From NCBI GenBank assembly GCA_015847255.1, contig JADLZK010011551.1:121165-185164 (forward strand): a stretch of 64,000 bases of DNA, given 5' to 3'. This DNA comes from Hyparrhenia diplandra. Lineage: Eukaryota; Streptophyta; Magnoliopsida; Poales; Poaceae. Below, piece after piece: positions 54,437 through 64,000 of this stretch (the stretch's first letter is position 1; every line of letters begins with the position of its first letter). Made by a program: the position numbers and the translations under genes. Below the pieces are notes generated by a model, which made no database searches, was not told the DNA's origin, and saw only the letters and a program-made list of their open reading frames with translations.

Positions 54437-55945
54437 AACATCACAACTCCCATCAAGTTTACATCACAAACTAAAAAATGTAGTTCTATTTTTTATTATT
54501 ATGAGAATTTCTAGTATTTTTTCTAGTGCATAGTGTGAGGACTAATGTGGAGGATGAGGACCTCCTATTAGTAAAATAGAGACATGTGTCGTCATCCTTT
54601 ATACTATGTTCTTTTATATGCATTTAGTTGAAACCCAAGTGTAAGTTTATATCAGCTCTTGTTGCATATTTTTCTTGGCACCATGAATCTATATTTTGAC
54701 TTTCAACTTTAGATTTTATTATTTGCTCCATCTTTGTTGTCTAGGTGTTAAGTTGAAACCCTAGTGCTTATTGTATTTTTATTCATAATTTACCTTTTGT
54801 ATTTTATGGAACAGTAGATTCTATGTCTTAGACCACTCTTAATTACTAGAATAGCGTAAACGGTCATTTCAGCATGCACCACGCATTGAATTTTTTTATA
54901 TCAAAATTGTGTGTGATAATATTCTTTTTGTAAAACATAGAATAATGCTTAAAATTACATTACTAGTATCAATATGAATAATGCTTGTCAAAATATGTAA
55001 TATTTATCTAAATGTATGCATGTTTACTTAGCCTACATGCATGGTGGCACGTTGGATTTATGCTTAATTTAATTTGATACTGGTAGAAGTGGGTAACTTA
55101 GAACCATATAGAGATTATATAGATATCGATATTCAGACGTATATTTGGGAGGTATATTTACTTTATTTTCATAACAACGGATAGGTGGATATTTTAGGCA
55201 AATGTGGGTGATTTAAAGCCAATTTAGGGGTTATAAGCGGGTAATCTAGATTCAAATGAGGATTTAAATTATATTTCATAATGATAGAGCGAGGTAGGTA
55301 ATTTAGATGTAAATTTAAGGGTGTATTTTATGTATTTTTATAATAGCCGAGGCAGTCAATTATTCAAAGTGTAGAATAGATCAAATAGTTGTTACTAGTT
55401 ACTACCGTTGATGATTAATGTCTACCAAACAAAAAAGGCCATATGTTTCAATGTTTCATCGCAGAAATACTGCTTATTGGGTTCGACGTCTAATGCTAGA
55501 AAACCATGTACAAGCTTTAGGCCGTCCGCCATAGATATAACTTGTGTAACAATCAGTTGACTTACGATTCTTATGAAACTGAACCAAGAAGCTACGCACT
55601 GAGTGAGTTGTATCGTGTACTAGTATTTTTATGGCATATCAGCTTTTGAGAAAGCGACATAGTAGAGTACACTGGAATAGCCTAGATTTTTGTCACATTT
55701 CATGCATAAGCTCAGTAGTAATTTATATGTAGCCGTTGATTCAATATTAATAGGCATTTTAAGTCAGAGCCACAAATTAATATAGCATGGCTGGTTAGTT
55801 CTTTATGGTGGAAATTCTCCACTTGGGTTTGAATCTTTGACTCATCATGGCTGATTGCCTCTCTTAATTTACTTTAAAGTGTTATTGTTCTAGCGGTGGT
55901 GTTGGCAGCGCATTGCTTGTGGAGACTTATTTAATCAGAGTCTAG
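54437..55945. other. AT-rich region, no supported gene
   Basis: No conserved open frame or clear repeat terminus. GGTAATTTAGATGTAAATTTA-like words around 55190-55320 (for example GGTGATTTAAAGCC, GGTAATCTAGATTC) suggest a weak degenerate repetition. Confidence 0.4.
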
Positions 55946-56966
55946 CACTACCGGAATTCCCCAAATGCCGAGTGTCTGAAGCTTTGCCGAAGTGTTTTTT
56001 ATGCAGGCACTTGGCAAACAAGAATTTTTGCCGCAGTGTCTTTTCCGGCACTCGGCAAATCGGTAATTTTTCCTTTTTCGCCCTTCAAAATTTTTCTACT
56101 CTCCACATACAGCATGTGGTATTCCATGTTAAAATTTGGTATATTTTTGTATTTATTTGCTATATTTCAAGCAATTTTTTTGAAACAAGTCAAATTTGAA
56201 TCGTAAGTGATTCAAATAATTGAAAAAGATGAGTAGAAAAATGATATTCATGTTACTCAAACCCCGGTTTGAGGCCTTACCTGTGAAATGAAAAGGAATT
56301 TTGAAAATCTTGTTCAGGAAACACGACCACGAACGTGTGGCGAATGGTTTTTAAATTCTATAAAAAGCAACGAAGTTTGAAAATCATGAAATTTGTCAAG
56401 ATGTCATGATATCATACGTGAAGGCTGTGGTAAAAAATTGAGAAGGTTTCGCACAAGTTGTCACGTATGCGATGCTTACAAAACCGAAGCATCTCGAAGA
56501 AGTATCATATAGATGAGAAGGATAGAGTAAGATTTGGAGTCAAAGTGACAATCGATTGGGGTTTGACTCCAAAACTTTTTTATAAGCAATAGACAACCGA
56601 GATTGTTTCATGTAAAATTTTGGTAATTTTTGGATCCGTTTGATAATTTTAATTTTTTAACCATAATTATAGAATTTTAATTGATATAAATTGAATTTGA
56701 GCTATAACGGCATGAAATAATGGTCTAATATTCGTAGAAGCATGGAATATGCATTGTTGAGTGAATTTGATAAGGTATTTTCAAAGTACATTCAAACAAA
56801 TTTGAAAAAAACACATTATGGAAAAGATTTATTTTTTAAAAAAGGCATTTGCCGAGTTCCCTAAGGGCGGCACTTTCGGTAACCTCTTGCTTTGCCGAGT
56901 GCCGGATCGGCGGGGCACTTTCGACAAAGTAGGAATGAATTTTTCAAAAACTATGCCCTTTGCTTT
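55946..56966. mobile_element. Left part of a CACTA element, interrupted by an LTR retrotransposon
   Basis: It starts CACTACCGGAATTCCCC at 55946 after a candidate TSD TAG. GCCGAGTG / CACTCGGCAAA motifs recur (55967-56060, 56840-56930), characteristic of a well-known grass CACTA subfamily. The interior at 56200-56480 resembles one arm of the inverted repeat at 34275-35045. The right end is not in the window; the LTR element begins at 56967. Confidence 0.75.
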
Positions 56967-58445
56967 GTGACGGTCCTTATACTCCAAATATAACCATCAA
57001 TTATTGCATAAAATGATATAAAAGGAATCACAAACATTAGATGTAGGGTTTGATTCTAACAAGTTCCATGAGTTTGGTGTTCTCACTTGTCTTGCAGGTT
57101 TTCACTGAATAAAAGTATCTCAAATGATGGATTAGGTGGACCATTGCGAAGAGCTCGTCGAGACGATCGAAGCGGACATATTACTTGTCACATTTGGAGT
57201 CCGGAATCAAAAAGTTACGAATCACAACCATTAGTATGAATTTCAAGGACCTAAAAGACACGAGGGGGAGGCTATTTCGCCAAGGTGGGACCCACCGCCA
57301 TAGGGTGGGGCCGCCGGCTGACGATTTGTGGGGCCACACGGCCCCTCCATAGAGGCGCCACATCATGCATTACGAAGCTTCCTCCACGACCTAAGGGATC
57401 GTGAAAATCATATCTAACCATTGATTTAAATCGGTTTAAGGTCGGTTTGATCCAACGGCTCGATTCATCCCTCGAGGGGCTATAAATAAAGAGGCGCAGA
57501 CCTCACCCCGAAACCCCTAATTTATTATTCATCTCATCTCATTGATTAGAGAGGGGTCCCAATGTAAGAAATTCTCTCTCTTCAATGTAGATCTAGGATT
57601 AGACTCTTCAATGTAATAGATTAGATCTAGTTGAGAGTCGTGGGAGAGCGGAGTTGCGCAGCTGCGTTCGGGAAAGTCTTCTCGAGTTTGGTATGTCTTT
57701 GTATCTATTCTCTACAAGACTTATGCTTTAATATATTTATCTTCTCTATTTACTTTTATGCCTTTCATATATTTATGGTTAGTGTAGTATTTATGCCATT
57801 GCATAGGATCTCATTTCGCATCAAGTGCTTTAGGTAATCTTATGCGACTAGAGTAGTAATCGGTAGATTAGACATGGTGTCTAGTCTTTTTGGTTACACG
57901 AGATTGCACTCAATCCCTACGGATAGTTGTGGTAGCCTCGGTGGTGGCGATACGATGGCGATGTATTCCACCACGTTGGGTTGGTGTTTTGTAGGACTTT
58001 AGTTAGAGCTTCCTAGCCCCCTTCTCATCCCTTTACGTGGCTAGTGTTCTGATGTCCCGAAGTGCTATTGTATGATTGCTATCTTTATCCATACTTGATT
58101 ATCTTAGAACCAAAGTAATAGAGAAGTAATTTAGAAACTTTGATCTCTCCGTTGTCCTCTTAATTAGCTAAACTATTTATTTATCTTATAATTCTTTTAG
58201 TCATAGATTTCTTTTATGCATTATTATAGTATTATTTATATTCATCAATTATTATTTACCCTCTCACTTTTAGGTTAGTTGGTTTGCTAAGTTAGTAGAT
58301 ACATGATTGTGAGTTATTAGATTCTTTAACCAAAGCTTTCCTGTGGATACAATACTCTAGAATACTCTAGGGAAAAGCTACAATGGTGATACACGTAATT
58401 TGCGGATATCTTATCTTTATTTTGAGCAATTAATAAATACCAACA
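56967..58445 (+). mobile_element. 5' LTR (about 1.48 kb) of a Gypsy-like non-autonomous retrotransposon
   Basis: It starts TGTGACGGTCCTTATACTCC, matching the 3' LTR start TGTTGATGGTCCTTATAC at 61890 over at least 160 bases. It ends AAATACCAACA at 58445. A TATA box (CTATAAATAAAG at about 57480-57491) gives a plausible transcription start. The primer-binding-like TTTTTGGCCCGTTCT (about 58450-58465) follows directly and recalls the TGGCGCCGTT site of grass Gypsy elements with a small loss. Confidence 0.75.
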
Positions 58446-61047
58446 AGCATTTTTGGCCCGTTCTTAGGGAAACAATTAGCGTAAAGATTTTAATAATGAT
58501 CTTGATATACTGCTAATTTAGTATATCACTAGTTTTAGTAGGACTACCCCTCATTCTATTGAGTTGTGGAATAAATAGGGCAATAGATCTTTATTTGCAA
58601 CCTTAAGGCGAACTTTCACAAGAAAGAAAAAAAGGAAATATTGAAGAACTTCGAAGGGTGCCCGATCATTTAAGAACCATCAACATTGGAACCTGCATTC
58701 TCAAAGGTTTGTTTGTTTATATATATTTTTTTTGTTCTAACCATGTTTTAGATTGAAGAAAGAACTCGTCATCACAAGAATTCAAATCATATCTCAAGTG
58801 ACAAACATAGAAGTTTGCGCATCATGGTAAGTATGATTAATAAAGGTGAGAAAGTCTTGCTCATGGACTTTAAATTTACTAAGTAGTTATCATTTAATTT
58901 CTTATGTTTTATTTACTTTTATTAATCCATGCTTTCACTCCATCTAGTTTATGTTTTCTTATATTCCTTGCATATATTCATATCTTTTGCATCTAAAAAT
59001 TCTCACCATGATCATGCTACTTCATCTTCATTTGATTAAATCTCAGAGTACATTCATGCTACCTTTGTTTATTATAGTATGCTTTTGGTTTAGAAGTATT
59101 GCAAGGATACTTCTAAAGGCTTTTAAATTGAGCATGGTGCTTAGGTTAAAACACCTTCCTTAATTAAATTAGACCTGAGTCTAGTTTGGTTATTGAACTA
59201 AAATTGCTAGTGTAGACATTGGCTATTTTGTTGGACTAACCCTATGAGAAAATTCTCAAATTCAATTTGGGTAAGTCAAAGAGATGAACTCTTATCGGAG
59301 ATGAAGTAAGTATGTATGATGAACTCTAACAACTTCGCATAAAAAGTTTGGTAAATATCAATTCATTCACTTTATCTTTTTTTTTGCAAGTTATCTTTAG
59401 CTTGAACCATGTTAGAGTGTAGCTACAAGTAAAACTTATTATAAATCATGTTACACCTATGCTAAAGTGATTGAAGATATCCTTTCATTAGCATAGATGA
59501 AAATCTATATTTATCTCATGTTTAATTTTATATAACTATTTGACTTATGTTATGAAAAGAAAAGAATAAAAAATGTGAGCACATGAAGGCTCAAATGTAT
59601 ATATGTTCCTAGGACAAGTTCCCTTCGAGTATTCTTGGTCATTAACCATTACAGGATAAGATTAAAGAACAAAGGATGAACAATGTCTAAGAGCATGGTA
59701 GCATAGTCGCACTTGAAGTGTCAAGTGATGGCAAGGTGTTTGGGGAGGAAGGACTCCAATAAATCTGACGTGCCCCTCCTCACATGCTCCGTCACTTTGA
59801 TATTTGGTTTGTAATCCCTCTACTCACTACTACTTTATCTTTATAAGTTTGAATGCTTTCATAAATGCTATAATAAAAATCAAACTTAAGATGCAAAATA
59901 AAATTCAAAAATATTAGTTTTGCTTAATTTCTGTTAAAACTTAATCTTTAATATTTAATCTATAGCTATTAAAAAGCTCTAGACAATTAAAGATTAAAAT
60001 ATCCAACCGCTAATGCTTACTTGAGTTCCACTAGCTTTGTTGTCTATTTGAGTTTCATCAACAGAAATTATGAGCCATGATCTAAAAAAGGCATTTGACT
60101 ACTTGATAGAGCATTCATTCAATAGTCATAATCATCAATGCTCCACCAAGGAAGGGCGACATCACCTCCATACGTCTACCTCATCTCGGCACCTACATGT
60201 CAACCTAGCTTGGGGAGACCACCCAAGTTAGCAAGATAAGTATCTCTTTATTGTCCTTATTATTACTAGCTCATATTATTGCTTTCTTTAAAAAAGACAT
60301 AAAAAGATGCATAACGTTTTAAATCAAATAAAAGTTTGTCTTAGCTTTATATATATATGTTTTAAGGTGTGGTTAATAAATTTAGTGTTAGAATAAAAGT
60401 TTGCTTTTAGAAATGATGAATAGTTGCTCTGCTTCTAATTCCTTTTTAGTACCTTGATTTTAAATTGAAATTCCTCGATGTTTTGGATACATTTTGTTTT
60501 GATCTAAGATTTGCTCTAAACCTGAACTTGTGGGTAGCATATACTTGATCTAAGTCTAGGTAATTGGGGGATATGATATGAGAAAAGTCCAAGAACTTTG
60601 TTTTATCTTGTCCTTAGTGAAACTATATTTCGGGAGATTTATTTTTTGAAAATTTAAAATCTTTTCATGATGAGCTCTTGTTTGGCGAGTGTTAAATTCC
60701 TACCAAAGCCATATATTTGATATTTAGAATAGGAAAACTTTCGATTACATAATGTTGCTTGCTTTGGATTGAGTAGTTTGAGCTTTGCCGATAATTGTAG
60801 GAGTTTAGTCATGAAAAATCAAGATTTATCCACACACCATCCACATATATCCATATGCATTGTTCCTACACCGGGAATAATCGCCAATACTATTCTTTTC
60901 CATCTCTATCCACTTGAAATTATTTTATCCTACACTAGGAATAAACAACCCAAATGACCTATAGGAAGACTCTTATTATTTACTCTAAATATTCTTATTA
61001 TTATCTCTCCTAAGTTTATCATAGAAAAGAGATTTGGGTCCTTTGCT

Positions 61048-61082
<35 letters not shown>

Positions 61083-61889
61083 GGACAATTGTCCACAATA
61101 AAAACAATGGGTACTTTCGAGATGCCCGCCTCTGAGAAAAAAAAAAAAAAGAAAGAAAAGAAAAGAGAAAGTATGCATCCCAAATTCTCTCAAAATTTCC
61201 AAGTTTCAAAGAGAAATGTATTATTTAAAGGAGTAAAAGTAGAATTAGCTTTAGCCACCAAATATATACCTATCCACTATATTCTATACACATACAATTC
61301 TTGTTTTGATTTGGTTGAACTCTCTATGGATCCATTATTTGAGCTACAATATATTATTTACATGTATGCTATATTATTTAAGAGTGCCACTCCTATAGGC
61401 TCCACATAAGCCTTATTGAGTGAAATGAGTGAAAGAGAGATGAGGGGGAAGGCTTAATATATCAGACCCTAGTTCCACACAAATACTACATATTTGTGAG
61501 AGAAGGCATAACACTATTATTGCCTAGTAAGGATCCATAAATACCACATATTGAGAGACTAAGAGTGCCATTCAATACAAAGCTCGAAGTTTTATTTTGA
61601 AAACTTATAAAACTCGGAATATTGGTTGATCGAAGACTTGAGACATAGTGCTTGACTTGATTGTTCTATCTTTCAATTACAAAAGACCCAAGTGAAAGTT
61701 AAAGCTCCATGGTTTAAGGTAATATGAGTGAGTTTGAAGTCAAAATGATTGTTATCGATCGGGAGTAGAGTTTTTGTTTAAAAGCATGTATACTTTTTTT
61801 AAGAATGAAAGCATTGAAGCAACTTCGATCTAAGTTTCTTTGAACAAGCATTGCTAAAGGGACTAGCAAAGGGTAAGCTTGGGGGAGCT
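58446..61889 (+). mobile_element. Internal region of the non-autonomous LTR element (LARD-like)
   Basis: About 3.4 kb between the primer-binding-like site and a polypurine tract (AAGCTTGGGGGAGCT, 61875-61889). No gag, protease, integrase or reverse-transcriptase motif was found in any frame; open frames are under about 110 codons. This fits a large retrotransposon derivative that used proteins of a relative. A-rich and T-rich homopolymers lie at 61050-61072 and 61139-61150. Confidence 0.65.
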
Positions 61890-62061
61890 TGTTGATGGTC
61901 CTTATACTCCAAATATAACCATCAATTATTACATAAAATGATATAAAAGGAATCACAAACACTAGATGTAGGGTTTGATTCTAACAAGTTCCACGAGTTT
62001 GGTGTTCTCACTTGTCTTGCAGGTTTTCACTGAATAAAAAAGTATCTCAAATGATGGATTA
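61890..62061 (+). mobile_element. Truncated 3' LTR of the same element
   Basis: TGTTGATGGTCCTTATACTC onward is nearly identical to 56967-57135 and then stops matching after GATGGATTAG (about 62061), where the next LTR element begins a few bases later. The loss of the remaining 1.3 kb suggests truncation by the neighbouring insertion or a deletion. Confidence 0.75.
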
Positions 62062-62071
62062 GATTAGCGGA

Positions 62072-63963
62072 TGAAAGGTCCCTAGTGGTTTTTGGTAATT
62101 GAGTGACAATATTAGGTGGACTAATAATGTGTGTGATTGAAGGATAATACAGGAGATTAGTTCACATGTGATGACGCAATGAAGGAGCTTTATTGCATAT
62201 GAGACATGACATGGAGTCATGTGACCAATGTGGTGAAGATCAAGATGAGGCTTGGCTTGATGGACCTGGTTGCAAGTATGAAGGGCAAAGTCGAGGGCTT
62301 TGAAGTGATGGACCGCGAGGGTGGTGAAGCTTGAGCAAGACTTGGCGCCCGAAGGATTTGCCCATATGATGAAAGAGCAAGTGAGGTCAAGATCGATGGA
62401 CCAAGAGGGGTCATATGATGATATATGAAGTGGATCATATCCTTCTTGATCGTGTTGATGCATGTGTTGCATCGGCATTTGGGGGAGATGGGCGGAATGG
62501 AAATGCGCAAGAGGCAAAGAAAGGTATAACCTAGGGCATTTCATTTCCTTGGTCATAGGTGTGTAGAAGTTTATGATCGGGTTTTAGGATAGATGACCGT
62601 ACTATCAAGAGGGGCAAACTTGTTTACATGTCGGTCATCTAGTGCACAGTGCGATCTAACTGCGATGTGTTAGGATCGAGGGGTGGTGAGAACAAGAGAA
62701 AATCCTTTGAAAATGATTGTGAAAATGCTAACACACATGCACATGGTGATGTACACTTGGTGGTGTTGGCACATTTGCAAAGGTGGTGGTGTTTCTAGGG
62801 GTTGAGATGGGTTTGGGTGCCGCTCACCCTCCGCCTCACAAGCTTCGGCGGGATTCGGCGCTTTTCGGGGGAAAATGAGATGGCTATTTTCTATTACGCC
62901 CGGATGCAAATTGTTGGTGAAATCATGCTAACTCTCATGCACAAGTTGGTATACTTGTTGGGCAGCATGGTGGAGAGTTAAGCGTCGGCAAGGTACGTAA
63001 AACTTGGCTTTACATTCGGGGCCGCCGCCGACATGGCGTCCGGACACCCGGCGTCCGGCGTGTTGAGGTTTGCATGGCTGGAGTGGCCGCGTGACACGCT
63101 CGGCGGGTTCGTCGGGACGCCGTAGGCACATGGCCGGCGTCTGGCGCGAAGCCGAGAGAGTCGGGTGGAGGCGCGTTGGTTGAGCGTGTCGAGGGCCCGA
63201 GTTGAGCGTCAGATGGTTTATGGTTGCACGTCCCCATGGTGGCGGGTTTTTACACCCTTTCGGACTCGCGTCGACGGCGCGATCCCGGTAGCGTGCGTCC
63301 GACGCGCATGGTTCTGGCAGCGCGCAATCGGTCAATTCAAGCAGTCAGCGACACATGGCATGTTCGCGGGGCGTCCGGACGCTATCGTAGTAGCGTCCGA
63401 CGATGAGCGTCCGGGGGCGTCCGGCGCCACGGTTTTTGCCCGATGAGAGGAGCAGCGGCTAGTTTCTCGCTTTGGGCTATAAATACACCACTTACCCAAC
63501 TTGTTTTTGGGTGCCGAGCACCTTAGGGGACTTTGTGTCCATGCTTGAGAGTGCTAGAGAGCCCTCCCACTCACTCTAACTTGATAGTATTCATGCGATT
63601 GAGTGAGCGGCGATTCTAGTGCGATTGCTTTGAGAGATTGCATCGAAAGTGGCACTAGGTGATCGTGTTGCAAGCCCGGTGTGCTTGTTTTCTCTTGGAG
63701 GTTGCCACCTCCTAGATGGCTTGGTGGCAAGTGACTCCATTGAATCACACAAGGGAGATTGTAGCGGTGCTCGGGAGGAGGATTTGTGAGAGGTTCGTGC
63801 TCACCTCGTGGGGATCGTGAAGAGCAACACTATTAGAGCGTGTCATCGAGGTTACCACCCTTGTGAGTGGTGTCTTGAGAGCCTTGAGGGGCCAACTAGC
63901 GGAGAGCCACCTAGTCTAAGAACCATCGAGGTGTTGGTCGACACAACGAGGAGTAGGGGGAAG
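62072..63963 (+). mobile_element. Sirevirus (Copia)-like LTR sequence
   Basis: It starts TGAAAGGTCCCTAGTGG, a start like that of grass Sirevirus LTRs. GCGTCCGG words recur (63030-63430). A TATA box GGCTATAAATACACC lies at 63475-63490. Downstream is the CACTAGGTGATCGTG/GGTTGCCACC region typical of the transcribed LTR part. It runs to 63963, where a different LTR starts, so its end or primer-binding site was not seen. Confidence 0.55.
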
Positions 63964-64000
63964 TGTTGATGGTAGTTATTGACCACTTTTTATATGTGCC
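63964..64000 (+). mobile_element. First bases of another Gypsy-like LTR
   Basis: TGTTGATGGTAGTTATTGAC opens at 63964, sharing its first 15 bases with the complement of 53211-53197. The element continues beyond the window. Confidence 0.5.

Noticed and set aside
58446..61889. Search for gag/pol in the LTR element
   Set aside because: No protease, reverse transcriptase, RNase H or integrase motif in any frame, so no coding feature is claimed.
1..64000. CRISPR arrays, rRNA genes, bacterial-type operons
   Set aside because: No regular short repeat-spacer array, no rRNA-like sequence, and the intron-containing genes are plainly plant nuclear.

Overview
This is a plant nuclear window, almost certainly from a grass (Poaceae). 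Coding exons are very GC-rich and intron/exon genes have GT-AG junctions. DUF594/DUF4220 genes occur as a local cluster. Grass-type CACTA elements carry subterminal motifs such as CCGAGGGC, GCCGAGTGCC and GGCGGGC; Stowaway/Tourist-like MITEs and LTR debris are also present. I cannot name the species from the sequence.

Layout. 1-108 is the right end of a CACTA transposon. 1.3-19 kb is the gene-bearing part, all on the minus strand: a BAHD acyltransferase (1300-2700), a RAV-type AP2+B3 transcription factor (6645-7620), a FACTOR OF DNA METHYLATION (XS/XH) gene with six coding exons (8744-11596, leader intron to 12563), and a villin gene of about 20 exons (13630-18719). 19444-20855 is a complete small CACTA element. 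23.9-45 kb is a decayed tandem duplication of a DUF594 membrane-protein gene. Copy 1 is split by an 11.9-kb CACTA element (26573-38437, TSD CGT), which itself contains a 5.2-kb CACTA element (28982-34229, TSD TTT). Copy 2 (42557-44973) is an uninterrupted but mutated copy. A LINE 3' end lies between them. 46834-48458 is another CACTA element with a duplicated left end. From 50 to 64 kb I see only transposon sequence or unassigned AT-rich DNA: LTR fragments, a solo LTR with TSD AGATA (54146-54431), a CACTA 5' part (55946-56966) cut by a large non-autonomous Gypsy-like LTR element (56967-62061), a Sirevirus-like LTR (62072-63963) and the first bases of one more LTR.

Gene quality. The four conserved genes in the first 19 kb each need at least one single-base insertion or deletion to read through. 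Several of these fall in homopolymer runs, and the exon lengths are off by exactly one base. This pattern fits residual assembly error better than four independent pseudogenes, but the sequence alone cannot decide. The DUF594 copies are different: a transposon interrupts one, and the other has a nonsense codon plus several indels.

Less ordinary features are two long inverted repeats inside the nested CACTA elements (arms about 860 and 340 bp), tRNA-like A/B-box modules followed by T-runs inside two separate CACTA elements, a probable captured NFD6-like gene fragment, and an 11-base microexon in villin. I found no rRNA, no true tRNA, no CRISPR and no evidence of a bacterial-type system.
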